From Sequoia sempervirens (Eukaryota; Streptophyta; Pinopsida; Cupressales; Cupressaceae), in assembly GCA_007258455.2 (NCBI GenBank), contig VDFB02139074.1:44048-108047 (forward strand): a stretch of 64,000 nucleotides of DNA. Direction: 5' to 3'. A program made the position numbers and the translations under genes. How positions within the stretch are numbered: the stretch's first letter is position 1; the number at the start of each line of letters is the position of its first letter. Under the pieces are notes generated by a model. The model saw only the letters and a list, made by a program, of their open reading frames with translations, was not told where the DNA came from and did no database searches. This document shows positions 24,332 to 35,386 of the stretch, in pieces.

Positions 24332-26853
24332 GTGAATTATCAATTTGTGCCATCTGGTACAAATATGGACAAAAGCATACAAACCAAGAAGCCTTGGGCC
24401 CATCAAGATGACCTTTGTACTGATATTTATAGGGCTATCAACTTTGACAATATTTGTGGGTATCTCAATGTTATGGCACCCACGATTAGGGATAAGATAC
24501 CAAAGTTTAGTGGTGAAAATTTTGAATCAGTAAATAAACATCTACAAGAATTTGTAGATGTAATGGGTGATTATGAAATTGATCTTGAAGATGTGGTGAT
24601 GAGGTTGTTTGTGCAATCATTAAAGGGAGATGTGAGATACTAGTTCTCTTTTCTTCCCACTACCTCTATATACATTGTTGGAATGTACTCAAAGTTGCTT
24701 TCCTAGATCAATCTGGTGAAAGGATCAACCCAAGTGTAGCAAGGAGAAATTTCATGGAAATATCTAAAGATAGAGAAGAACTCGTCCCAACCTTTAACCT
24801 CATATTTGCTAAGGTTATAAGGGAAATTCTTGAATACATAAGGCCAAGTGATGCAAAATGCTTGGTTGTATATTTGGGAGCATTTGATAGAAAAATGAGT
24901 TTCCTATTGAGGGATGAGGAACCAATCACATTACAACAAGTTTACCAAGAATCTATAAATATTGAGAATAATTTGAAATACTCAATTATGAGGAGGCTTG
25001 CAGTGACCGATGCTGCTAACTCTAGTAGTTTCCAAGAAATCCAACAAGGTCAATTAAAGAATAAAAGTGTTCATCAGGAGGAGGGACCTCTAGATATTGT
25101 ACTCACACCATCTACAAGAAATATAGAGCAAGAGTAAACTTCTAGCCAGCCATGTAGGGGAGGGATGTAATTGATGTTAGCTATTGGGAAGTTGTATGAA
25201 ATAAAGAGACATACAAGTGAGTCACCATATGACTTGTTTTCAAGATTCTTGGATATTTTGATGGAAATTCCCATGGGGATTAGGCCTAATGAATTGATGT
25301 GTATTAACCTATTTTGTGAAGCCTACACACCAGGATCAAGCTAGTGGCCTGAAGATGTGAAGCCTCAAAGCATGGATAAAGTAGTAGATTGGATAAGTAT
25401 GGTTGAAGAGGTCGAGCATGGTCAAATGCATCCCATTGTTTCTCATAATGTGGATAATGATTATCATAGTGAGGAGAGACATAGATTAGTGTTAACAGAT
25501 CAACAAGAAGCATCAACGTTTGGACAATTAGCTATTGAGTGTTGTCATTTCATAGACAGTATAGAGACAGATGCACCTAGTAGTGATGAGGGTGAAGAAA
25601 CAGAATGTGAGATCAATGAGGTTATATCTCAATACTTTCCTCCAAATGTTTTGAGCCATGAACTTGTGTAGGAAATGCATGAAACTGCACAAATGGATTA
25701 TGTTGGGATCCATCCCATGTCACCCAGTAGTAGGGTTACACCTTGTGTTTATGATAATGCACAAATAAGGAATGAAGGAGGTGAAGTCAAGTCTGAACAA
25801 TTTTGAGTTGAATATGATTCCTCTTATGAATTAGAGATAGAATCCATGGCTTCTAGTAGCGGGTATGCTAATAGCCTTGAGGGGATATTCTTTCTAGGTA
25901 TTTTTCATGATGTAGATGGTGAGATACATCCAATTATGTCCAATATATGGAAAAAATATTTATTCAATGAACTCACATTTGAAATTGAGGATATAAAGTA
26001 AGATGTTTATTGGTGTAGGAATAATCCTCTGTTTGAGGATAGATTTGATTAATTCTTACTAGACATTATTTATACACATGTTGCAGAGGACATATATAGG
26101 TGCCAAGGTGATTATGCATTTGAAAATGTTGGCCTTGATTTCATAATCTACCAATTGAAAGAGAAATCCAAGGATACATATATGATGAGAACTATTTTCT
26201 AACATGGGGTTGAACAAATGACTTATGATGAGCATGTTGAAAGTGGTTCATGTTTGTTGGAACTCAGGGATGGTAATGTCTCATGTATCAGAGAAAACTA
26301 TGATGACAATATTAGATGTGACATTGCTGACAATGAATGTATGGGTGCTTCAGATTATTCTATTACAACCATTCATAATGTGTTTGAGAAGAAGGTTGAA
26401 TTACCACAAACTTGTGATTTACATTGCAATAAGGGGCAGAATAAGGAAGAAAATTTCCTCTTCATTGATTAGAGGACTAATCAGATTGGATGTATTAGTG
26501 TTCCAGTGACATCATGTTATGTTAAAGAGGAGAATCATATTAATTTAGCACATACATCTGATCCATGTAAAGAGCAATATGAAAGTGCAGACAACCAAGG
26601 GGATTTTGGTAGTTAGTATGAGGCTGCAGTTGAGTTCTTTATAGATACCCCTTATCTTCTCGATATGATTATGAATCTTCTTTCACCCACCAAAGACAAT
26701 GTTGATGAAAGGTATATAAAGGGGATGTATGGTCCCATTTTCCCTTTTCTTGATCTTATGAAACAATTCCCAGATGTAAGCCATAGTTCTTATGAAGTTT
26801 TCAAAATTGATGAACAAATTGGGTGTGATACTACACCCCATCATGGTGCATAA
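24332..26853 (+). pseudogene. T2 gag-like ORF with a duplicated Gag half
   Basis: The first part (24332-24643) encodes the start of a Gag domain (KIPKFSGENF, VQSLKGDVRY). After a frameshift the rest lies in one frame from about 24690 to 26853, interrupted by some ten stops. Residues from 24754 give the second Gag half (TFNLIFAKVI, YIRPSDAKCL, FLLRDEEP). A second segment at about 25200-25400 (SPYDLFSRFLDILMEIPMG, IRPNELMCINLFCEAY) looks like the same half repeated. The remaining 1.4 kb is acidic and has no recognised domain or zinc knuckle. Because one frame is kept over 2 kb, it was probably translated until fairly late in decay. Function beyond Gag is unknown. Confidence 0.65.
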
Positions 26854-27077
26854 TATCAATTTTTTTTTTTTCAATACAATTTGATGAATTCATGATGGGA
26901 AAGGATGATTCTGGTAGTGTTATCATAAGTATTATGGGAAATACTGATTGTAATGAGGTTGGAAACATAGAATTGCACAACATTCAGGGTGATCCACCAC
27001 TGGGGAAATATGCTAAAGTGTTTGACAGAGAAAAAAGAAACACCCCTGAGTTTGGGGGTCATGGGCCTCCAATTTGA

Positions 27078-27747
27078 GGATTGAAGCCAATAGTTTATAT
27101 TAGGCTTTTGTATTATAATTCTCTAAATTCTGTACATAGGGTTTGTGTTTTCCTTGTTCTGTCTACTTGCCTTGTCTAGGTAAGCTCCTTTTTTGGCCTT
27201 CTGCCCTAGTCTACTTTAGCTAAATACTATTTTTCTCACCATACCCACCAGTGGTATGCATCCCCAAGCATGAGCTGCTATTGGAGCTTCTAAAATCTTG
27301 TTTAATTTTCCTCTCCTTGGGTTTGATCAACCTCTTTGATAAACCCTTATCCTCATAGGTGAGTAGGGTTTTGTTAATGGAAGCCTAAAAATGTTATAAT
27401 TTTTGGTTGATCGACTTAGTCGGTCATCGACCCCTTAAGTTATCTCTTGAGCCATCTGGCACATTAGTCTACCAGCCCCATTATCTCGAAGAACCAATTA
27501 TCACTATCCTACCATATTAATTATTTTCCTAAGGTCTCATTTTAAATTTAACCCATTGACTTAAGCACTAAGCCATTAACCCTGGTGGTCACATTTTCAT
27601 CAATCTATCATTTTAATACTAACATTTCATGATGTGCATTTTTCAAGATTTGAAGATTGGGAAAAAGATCTCAACCATACCCTGCTAGCCTGCAGGAGTT
27701 AATTACTAGTAAGATAAATGCAACGAGGTCAGCAAGAAGGTGATGCG
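27078..27747 (+). other. T2 3' untranslated region
   Basis: This region has no ORF. It is homologous to the region after integrase in T1 (14740-14930) and carries one copy of the shared module near 27673. A purine-rich stretch just before the LTR is weak (GAGGTCAGCAAGAAGGTGAT). This suggests T2 arose by loss or replacement of pol. Confidence 0.6.
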
Positions 27748-30293
27748 TGTCCATGAAAAGTACATGACCCACTCCCCATTACCACTCCTAAGGCCCAACA
27801 TCTTCAACAAGTAGCTGAGATGAATCTGGTGGAATGATCTTCACCATTCTGCGCTGGCTCACTGGATGAAAGTGAACGATGGTTAAAACTAGTGAGATCA
27901 GTGAGATATCGACACTTGTCTCGGTCCACTCAGATGGGTGGAACTCCACATAGTGAAGATGTCATCTGACATGGATGAAAATGATTGGTTGTGAGCACAT
28001 CAATGAGGGACCTATGAGCACATCAGTGAGGGACCACTGGAAATCAAAGGTGGTCAAATGAAGGTTGGTTGTTTGATTGTCTATCAATTCAAAGGATCAA
28101 TGGATGGCATTCAAAGTTAGAAAAATAACATGTGAGTCATTTCTACTCAGTGCAACCAGCCCGCATTAATTCCTAACATCCTATAGAGTGATTGAGTTGA
28201 TCTCAATTCATGTGGAGATGAAAATGTTGGTAATCATGATGAATTGACTACAAACTTCCATGTAAATGGGAATTAAATGGTGCTAGTGCATCTACCAATG
28301 AGTTGCTTGGGTTAAGCATGTGTGTTAGACATTAAGTGTGAATTCCATTGCTTCACTTGATAAATACAACAAAGGTATTTTCCATTCATTTCATTATCAC
28401 GTAGCAATTAGGAATTTTTAGGTGTGAGCAATTATCAGAAGAGAAAATGAGCAAACCAATAAGGAATTTTGTTGCCTTGAGTTCCTTGAGGTCTACTTCT
28501 AATGCATAGGAAGCTGCTCCATCCATGGGGGTCCATATTTCCACTAAAGAGCCCAGGCTGGCACCTAGCAGGTACAGTTGAAGGCTATAATTCTAGGGTG
28601 GTGCTATAGGAAAAATGGATGATAAAGGAAAAGGCCCAATCCAATCTCTTACTAGATAAAAATGGTAAATAAGGTATGGGTGTGGATCCTATGGGCACCG
28701 TCATTCACCCATCAACCTTATGAGCAACACCTCTAATAGTGGCACTGAGACCAACTCAGCCTATGGTCGGTATTTGGCTCTGTTGAATGATGGGTTGCCC
28801 TCTGATGAGGAAGTGATTTATGTTGTGCCATTGGTGGTTAAAACCCCAAGTGGGTGGACTGGAATCATGTTGGATAAAGAAAAGATAGAGGAGTAAGTTG
28901 AGGTTTCCTCTCCTCCTCTAGAAATGACTAGGACTGGTCATGTGTACCACAGGCCTATCATTGGTGGTGGTGGGGTGACAGGTAATTGAGAGTTTTCTAT
29001 GCGTGGGGTTTAAAGTTTTTGTGTTGATGTAGTTTATTGTGGTGGTCCTAATTTTGGGTGTATGTGGAAATTTTTGATATCTGACGTTAGTCATGTGCCT
29101 TCGTGGAATTTTGGGTATCTAGTTTTTTGTAGCACAAATAAAGACAAGGGATTTTTGGTGGTAATTTGCATTTCTCTTCTCAGTTGGCAGTTATATTTTG
29201 GTTTTTCGTAGTTGCACCATTCTTTGAAGATTAAACATGTGGGGTTTGTGAAATGGAAGTAAAATGTTGTTGAGATTTGGATGAAATGAAAATATGTAAT
29301 AAAACTGCATCTAAGTCCAAAGCTTGTCGCTTCCTTTGTGCTATAAAAGGGAAACCATGGCTCATTTTGCGGGGGAGGGAGGAAGAAAAGGAGAAAAAGG
29401 GATAGAAGAAAAGAACTTTGGTTAGGTTTTGGTCGAATGAACATGAATAGATAGGAATAAAATAGTTTACAATCAGCTTTGAGCTTTAGGAATGAACATA
29501 TGCAATTAGCTTTAATAGTTTCTTAGATATGACATGAATATAAGCAAATACATAACTTTGATATATCTCTCTCCTTTTGCAATTCTATGTGAATTTTGAA
29601 TATAAATATTAATGGTATTCATATTCTACTTTGAGAATTTGTTTGAATGTATATCTCTATTCTTTGTTTTGATTCAACCAATCAATTAAATACTTGAATG
29701 GGGTCATGAATTTACGTTCATTTGCAAAGGATTTGATAAGTGGTGATGTATCAAAAAATTTGAGCTCCATGATGCAAAGTATTGTGTGAGTAGTCTATTC
29801 CATTGAGTTGTTGGGTCATCTCTATTTTATTGGTTCTTATATGTGTGACTCCATTTTTCCAAATAAATAAGACACTAATTTGTTCCTTAATGATTTACCT
29901 AACGGGTTAATCAAATAATCATTTAATAACTGACCTGAAGCTAGGGTTTAAATTCACTTAAATCCATTAGTTAAAATTTTATGTGTATCAATTCTCATTA
30001 AGGCCATCTTCATTTTGATGAATGGGTAGCGAGTTACTTATAAACAAGCCAATTTCATAGTAACTGTTGTAGAATTATCCTTCATCAATATTGATATGTT
30101 GAATGATGTGTTCTATAAAGTAAAACTCAGATGAACACTCTAGGAATACCCTCATCAGTCCCACAGAGCCTAAAGTGTAGAAGATCTCAGTCCTTGACTA
30201 GATCTTGTTAGTTGGCCATTCATTTCAAGAGTCTTGAGTATAGAAATTGGCTACTCCTTAGAGATGTCTTAGGTGTAGTGGAAAAAACCAACA
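27748..30293 (+). repeat. T2 3' LTR
   Basis: This LTR is 2546 bp, starts TGTCCATGAAAAG and ends AAACCAACA. Its TATA box is at 29342-29349. Relative to the 5' LTR it has a short tandem duplication near 27986-28033, built on GAGCACATCARTGAGGGACC. The next base belongs to a truncated Copia-type LTR. Confidence 0.87.
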
Positions 30294-30694
30294 ACATCAA
30301 CACTAGATTTTTATGTGGAAAACCCAAAATGGGAAAAACCACGATGAGGATTAGTACACAATATATTATAACTAGATATAATATATTAGAGGCCCCACTA
30401 CTAGGACTCACTATCCTTAAAAGGCTCAGAGGCAGAGTACAAAAAGATATGGCTCACTAGAAAGATACAAAAAGGTATGGCTCACTACCAAAATGTGAAC
30501 TGATGGATTACACCTATGTGCAAAGTTCAATTCCAATGAAGCTCTAAATATGAAGTACCACCTTGCTCAGCATTCACATAACAAATTTTCTCTAATCCTT
30601 AAATTCTACCACCATACACTACTCACATTTCATAGATCATTTGAGCTTGCATATACACCTCGCATCTTGACCCAAACCCTTTCAAAAATATTTC

Positions 30695-30717
30695 ATATAT
30701 ATATATATATATATATA
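30695..30717. repeat. (AT)n microsatellite
   Basis: About eleven AT units lie within the truncated C1 LTR. The other C1 LTR has only a short form (CATATATATAC) near 51855, so it expanded after insertion. Confidence 0.85.
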
Positions 30718-30830
30718 CATTTCATACACCAAATAGGTTAGCCATCAAAAATAGCTCTTGTGGGAATCATACAAAACTTAAAACATCTTTTAGCCAAAGA
30801 AAATTGTGTAATACTCAATATCAAGTTGGT

Positions 30831-30848
30831 GTGGACCTTAAAAGGATT
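30831..30848. repeat. SINE target-site duplication, left copy
   Basis: GTGGACCTTAAAAGGATT, 18 bp, matches 30997-31014 with two mismatches. The empty site in the other C1 LTR (near 52000) has a single related sequence. Confidence 0.8.
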
Positions 30849-30996
30849 TTTTATTGATTCAAGGGGTAAATGATTTTGAACCAGATCTATCAACTAGAAT
30901 ATAACCATTCAACAATACTACCCCAATGGGGTTTGAACCTTACTGGGAAGAACCACAATTCCACCATTTAACCGTCACACCATGCCAATACTAGTA
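30849..30996 (-). mobile_element. tRNA-derived SINE
   Basis: This is a 148 bp insertion in the C1 3' LTR, absent from the C1 5' LTR. On the minus strand it begins near a tRNA-like head with an A-box-like stretch (TGGTGTGACGGTTAAATGG) and a clear B box (GGTTCAAACCC), and it ends in a short A-rich tail (CAATAAAAAA). An 18 bp target duplication flanks it (30831-30848, 30997-31014). These are the hallmarks of an RNA polymerase III retroposon moved by LINE machinery. It is not a functional tRNA: there is no complete cloverleaf. I cannot assign it to a named SINE family. Confidence 0.82.
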
Positions 30997-31014
30997 GTGG
31001 ACTTGAAAAGGATT
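30997..31014. repeat. SINE target-site duplication, right copy
   Basis: GTGGACTTGAAAAGGATT, the partner of 30831-30848. Confidence 0.8.
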
Positions 31015-31465
31015 CAACTAAGATCTGCAAGGTATAATCAATATTTTGAATGCATACCATGCATTGGGATGGTGAAGAATATGACCTAATAAAAAAAATT
31101 ATAAACCAACATGCTTATCAATGTAAACACCTTCCAAATCTAATATTACTTCAGTTTATCTTTGCATCAACATTAGAGAGACTAACTTTAGAAGTGCAAC
31201 ATTAGAACAATCTTCTCAAGAAAATGTAGAGTCTCCCACACTAGTATACATAACATAGAAATGACTATAGTATACAAAGTTGAACTCTGTCATTGATAAA
31301 TTCTTGTACACAACACAAAAATTCTCAAGATCATGAATATAGTTGTATGAATGAGTCATAATATTATTATTGAGAGAGCAGAATCACATCTCTTCTTGCG
31401 GTGAATTATGGACCCAAAAAACTAATGCACTAAACCATAACTTTATCGGCAAAGAACCTATGATA

Positions 31466-31470
31466 ACACT
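31466..31470. repeat. T3 target-site duplication, left copy
   Basis: ACACT, repeated exactly at 47588-47592 on the other side of T3. Confidence 0.9.
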
Positions 31471-32698
31471 TGTGTTATATGCTTAATTGTAATGTAAATG
31501 AAAACATAAAAACACTAAATGAAACCTTAATCTAAAGAAATTGAACTAAATTAAAACAAACAAAATTCTTTAGTGCCGTCCCATTTTTCTCTATCCACAG
31601 AGATTCTTTTGAAGCTTTTTGGCTCTCAAATTGTGTAAGCTTCTCCAAATGGCTGCTGCAGAACGAGTATGCAAAGGAAAACTATTCTAGATGCTGATGA
31701 AAGTGAAAATACAGATGAATATGGATAGGGGCTGTAAATTATGTACAGGGGCTGTGAATTGAAAATGTCATGATTCTACTGCTATTATGCTATGATTCTA
31801 TGCTATTGCTATGAAAATGCTCTATGAATGCTGGGAATACTATGCAATTTGCCTATAGTTTACTTGCTTCAAATTCTATATGATTTTGGAGCTCCCGGCA
31901 GCTGTATTTATAGATTTTTTGCAGGCTTCATCCCGGCTGGCAAGAATCTACGGCTATGAATTTGTCTGGTAAGTTTGAATGGTGAGAGATTGAGAGGTTG
32001 AGAAGAAAATGGGGGAGGTTGAGAGGTTGGAGAGAAGAATGGAATCCTGTCTTCAACCCACGGGAACAAGCCTGCACAGAAACAGAGAAATTTAATTTTC
32101 TGTTTTGGCAGTTTGTTTCCCGGGAGTTGAAGATAAATCCCAAATTAAATAAATATTTAAATTTATTTAATTTTATTTATTGCTTTTGATATTTGATTTT
32201 TGAAAACTATAGAAGAATTAAATATTTTTGGAATATTTAATCATGATGTGACTTTAGAAGATTTTTGAAATATTTAGAAGAATTAATTAAATATTTTTGG
32301 AAATATTTAATTATGAATAGATTTTTGAATTGAATTAGAGGAATTTTGAAATGATTTAAGAATGAATATTGGATTAGAGGAAATAATCAAATATTTTGGA
32401 ATATTTAATTACAAATGATATTTAGAAGAATTATAATATTTTAATCTTTATTTGAATAAAATATTCAAACTAAGATTATATGATAATTAATATAAATAAA
32501 TTGTAACATTTATTTAATTAATTAAGAAATGAATATGAAAAGGTGATTAAATATTTAATCGAAATGAAATCATGAACAATATAAATAAATTATTTAAATT
32601 TATTTATATGTAGATAGAATCAAAAGATTTTAATTAAATATTAAAAATATTTAATTAATTACCAGACAATGTGATATGACCATTGTTAAGTGTATACA
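31471..32698 (-). repeat. T3 3' LTR
   Basis: This LTR is 1228 bp. On the minus strand it begins TGTATACAC and ends AACACA. It is 99.7 percent identical by eye to 46361-47587. A TATAAATA box lies at 31905-31912 (minus). Confidence 0.95.
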
Positions 32699-32711
32699 TT
32701 TTGCCCCTCTT
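32699..32711 (-). promoter_or_regulatory. T3 polypurine tract
   Basis: AAAGAGGGGCAAA on the minus strand touches the 3' LTR. It primes plus-strand synthesis. Confidence 0.75.
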
Positions 32712-32743
32712 TGAAGTGATGTGTTTTACGCATTACTTCAAAG
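32709..32743. repeat. 13 bp inverted repeat beside the T3 polypurine tract
   Basis: CTTTGAAGTGATG and CATTACTTCAAAG form a 13 bp stem with one G-T pair and a 9-base loop. The left arm overlaps the polypurine tract. In the element RNA it would be a hairpin directly before the 3' LTR. Confidence 0.7.
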
Positions 32744-33267
32744 AATTTTGAAATTTTGCCCCAAATATTGATTTGAAATGTTGATAGATGTATGCCCCCG
32801 TGAACGATGAATCGATATTTGAATTTTTTATTTTTTATTTTTTTTTTTTTTTTTATTTTTTTATTTATTTGAATTTTTATGGATTTTTATGATTTTAAAG
32901 ATATCGATTTATCGTTCGAAACTTATGATATGAAGAAATTGACCTGATAAGATATGAAATAAAAATTTGATGAAGAAATTGCCCCTGGTATGTAAAAATA
33001 TGATAAAATGCCCCAATTTTACCATTATATAGGTTAAAAATGTCATTTTCCATGTCATTTTCAATTTTAACCTAGTAAAATTTGCAAATATTGAGCTCTG
33101 AGTTGATAATTATGGCACTTCCAGTTCACCTGCACCGTTTCGAGCGTATCCAACGTCATCAGCGGCCGGCGCACTACAGACCTCCGGTATGTGTCGTAAA
33201 TTCCTGTCTCTCGAAAATTTTGTTTTTGCGCACGTTTTTAATGTTTTAATTCAAAAACATTGAGTTT
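32744..33267. other. T3 untranslated region between polypurine tract and array
   Basis: No ORF is visible. It includes a T-rich low-complexity tract (about 32825-32875). Short phrases with GCCCC recur (32759, 32982, 33012). A CpG-bearing stretch near 33140-33180 lies before the array. Confidence 0.6.
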
Positions 33268-33622
33268 TAGTGCTCTTAAAGTTTATCGTAGCGCATGCAA
33301 TAATTTTCGTAGCGCGTTTAATACTGTAGCGCTCTTAAGACTTATTGTAGCGCATTTGACAATTTTCATAGCGCATATAATATTATAGCGCCCATGATAT
33401 ATTTCATAGCGCCTTTGGTGATTTTCATAGCGCATATGATATCATAGCGCACCTGAAATGTTTTATAGCGCTCTTAACAAATCTGGTAGCGCAAAATTTT
33501 CCATAGCGTCGTTGATAGAAATCATAGCGCCATTAATTGATTCTGTAGCGCAAAAATTTCCTTAGCGCTGATAAAGAATTTTGTAGCGCATACAACTAGT
33601 TCTGTAGCGCTTTTTGTTCCAC
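33268..33622. repeat. TAGCGC array with 21-21-17 bp periodicity
   Basis: Eighteen TAGCGC-type cores (first T at 33268, 33289, 33310, 33327, 33348, 33369, 33386 and so on to 33605) are spaced 21, 21, 17 bp in strict rotation, a 59 bp higher-order unit repeated more than five times. Sixteen cores are exact; one is TAGTGC and one TAGCGT. The sequence between cores is largely diverged. The array lies between the polypurine tract and the antisense ORF, so it is 3' leader for the element RNA and upstream region for the antisense gene. Confidence 0.92.
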
Positions 33623-33625
33623 ATG

Positions 33626-33825
33626 ATAAATTTGTTTCCCAAGTTGTTGGAGAACAAATAGTAGCTGATAAATTTGCTTTTAAAGTTGTTAAAAACAAAT
33701 AGAATAAATAAGTTTTCTCCTAAAGTTGTTAGAAAGAAACTTGATGTTGATTATTTGCGTTCCATGATGATGAAAAACAAATAGTTTGATTGATTTGTTT
33801 GCTTCTAAGATTGTTAAAAACAAAC
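33626..33825. repeat. Diverged repeats with hairpin potential upstream of the antisense ORF
   Basis: Four diverged units share a central AAAGTTGTT-like core (near 33640, 33684, 33722, 33809) between TTTGTTT-type and AAACAAA-type arms, so each could fold into a short hairpin. The spacing is irregular. Confidence 0.5.
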
Positions 33826-34000
33826 ATGATTTTGATATTATTCGCATTTCATAATGATAATGAAAAACAAATAATTTGATTGATTCATTTTGGATTGATA
33901 CGTTAAGATGATTTGATATTGATGTTGTTTTGATGATGTATGTGAACAGGAGAGACTAGGTGTCTTGCAGTTATGAGAGACTTTCCCAAGCACATGGTCA

Positions 34001-35386
34001 TTGATTCCACATTTATTACAGTCTGATAGAGATGTGATTGATGCTTGTGGTTTGACTTCATTACTTGATATGCCCGAGGTTTGCCTCAATAGGGCTTTAT
34101 TGACAGCACTTGCAGAGCGGTGGCATAGCGACACCAACACTTTTCATTTACCGACCGGCGAGATTACAGTGACTCCCGAGGACGTATATCGCATCCTACG
34201 GATCCCAGTGATGGGAGAGATTGTTGTTTTTGACAGACGAGAGGCTGGAGGTACTCTTGCTTTGAGACGAATATTTAGAGATACTCAGATAGCCGGATAC
34301 TTCATCCCATGGGGTGAGATTACAGATACCTATCCACCTTTACCAGCTGTGCTTGCAGGTTTCATTGCAGGTGTGTTGTGCCTCGACCATAGGTCGAAGG
34401 GGTTCACGATCGGATGGGGTCGTGTCTTAGAGAGCATGGTGATGCAGGGGACACGATATGCATGGGGTACCTGTATGCTAGCCCACTTATATGACGAGCT
34501 ACATCACATTGTATATGGTAGAGGCCGGAGTTTTGCTGTCGGATGCTCATTATTACAGATATGGGCATGGGAGCATTTTGCAGTTTTACGTCCATTGACT
34601 CGAGGAGAGCGACCAGCTGGTCGAGCATACAGATGGAGATATGCACATATTATTGCTCAGCCTAGACTGGGCAAACTAGTGTATTGGCAGCGGCTTTTAG
34701 ATAGTTTGGACACAGTATGCTGGAGGCCATATTTGGATTGTGAGCCATGGCCAGAGGATGCGAGGGAGATTCCTTTTGTATGCACTTCCAGATTTTTGAT
34801 TGGACGGACCACATGGATCTTGGAGAGATTTCTTGCTGGACGTGTATTGCGACAGTTTGGTCGGACTCAGGGTATGCCTGTTGGTTTAGCTATTTATGCG
34901 CGGCGACAGTCAGAGCTTGTAGTGTGGGGCCCACGGATCTCTTATGATGCAGCTGTGGCAGAGTTCATCAGTTTAGGAGCACAGATGTGGGATTACCAGG
35001 TGGATGTTCTTGATGTCGGAGCGACACCAGAGTATGTTCAGTATGTTCTACAGCATCCACCTCCACGCATGTTTGATCCTAATGAGGCCATTGCTCCTAT
35101 CATTGGACAGAGATGTCGACAGAGAGACTCAGAGTCAGGTGATGACGATTCAGAGGACAGTGATGACAAGGAGGGTAGTGGAGATGATGACTCAGATGGA
35201 GATGATGGTGGTGATGGTAGGGGTGGCAGGAGAGGTGGCAGGAGAGGTGGTAGAGGAGGTAGGGCAGGCAGAGGTGGACCACGGATGAGGCATACTGACC
35301 CATCCCCATCAGTGGATCCGACAGTAGCGAGTCAGATATCTTCTCTGCAGAGCATAGTACAGAGCTTACAGGCTCAGCTATCATAG
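34001..35386 (+). CDS. Antisense ORF of T3: plant mobile domain (PMD) protein
   Basis: This 461-codon frame is antisense to Gag-Pol, between pol and the 3' LTR. Residues about 30-330 match the plant mobile domain, with ERWHSDTNTFHLPTGEITVT, a YRILRIPVMGE turn and a tryptophan-rich region (QIWAWEHFAVLRP). An acidic stretch (about 375-403) and a Gly-Arg-rich RGG-like tail (about 404-430) follow. PMD proteins include host MAIN/MAIL proteins of heterochromatin and gene expression, and antisense ORFs at this place are known in some plant Ty3/gypsy elements. The frame opens at TTG 34001; the first in-frame ATG is 34070 (438 residues), and CTTGCAG near 33970 could be a splice acceptor for an upstream exon. 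It is visibly richer in G and C than pol. TAG 35384-35386 probably truncates the original protein. Confidence 0.85.
   Translation: MIPHLLQSDRDVIDACGLTSLLDMPEVCLNRALLTALAERWHSDTNTFHLPTGEITVTPEDVYRILRIPVMGEIVVFDRREAGGTLALRRIFRDTQIAGYFIPWGEITDTYPPLPAVLAGFIAGVLCLDHRSKGFTIGWGRVLESMVMQGTRYAWGTCMLAHLYDELHHIVYGRGRSFAVGCSLLQIWAWEHFAVLRPLTRGERPAGRAYRWRYAHIIAQPRLGKLVYWQRLLDSLDTVCWRPYLDCEPWPEDAREIPFVCTSRFLIGRTTWILERFLAGRVLRQFGRTQGMPVGLAIYARRQSELVVWGPRISYDAAVAEFISLGAQMWDYQVDVLDVGATPEYVQYVLQHPPPRMFDPNEAIAPIIGQRCRQRDSESGDDDSEDSDDKEGSGDDDSDGDDGGDGRGGRRGGRRGGRGGRAGRGGPRMRHTDPSPSVDPTVASQISSLQSIVQSLQAQLS

Larger units (their letters stand above)
21184..30293 (+). mobile_element. T2: pol-less Ty3/gypsy element related to T1
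   Basis: Two direct repeats of about 2.5 kb (21184-23706 and 27748-30293) flank a 4 kb interior that has a primer-binding site and a long gag-like ORF but no protease, reverse transcriptase, RNase H or integrase. The primer site, the Gag phrases and the 3' untranslated part match T1, so it is a non-autonomous relative that would need proteins from a T1-like element. The LTRs are clearly diverged, so the insertion is old. Both sides lack flanking unique DNA: T1 touches the left end and a truncated Copia-type LTR touches the right. I see no clear target duplication (CAACA on the left, ACATC on the right). Confidence 0.85.
30294..31470 (-). repeat. C1 3' LTR, outer piece (truncated)
   Basis: This piece aligns with 51453 onward of the C1 5' LTR, including CCCAAAATGGGAA and a shared AATGAAGCTCTAAATATGAA stretch. 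About 142 bp of the LTR end are missing at the left junction with T2. It contains the SINE at 30849-30996, an AT microsatellite, and ends at the T3 insertion point. Confidence 0.8.

Noticed and set aside
30849..30996. A functional tRNA gene
   Set aside because: It has B-box and A-box-like motifs but no full cloverleaf or anticodon stem, and it has an A-rich tail and target duplications of a SINE.
31928..32189. Overlapping short ORFs in the T3 LTR (also at 46818-47079)
   Set aside because: They are identical in the two LTRs because the LTRs are identical, have no domain and overlap each other on opposite strands.
33268..33622. CRISPR-like array of short spaced repeats
   Set aside because: The repeated core is 6 bp, spacing is 21-21-17, the context is a plant retrotransposon and no cas gene is present.
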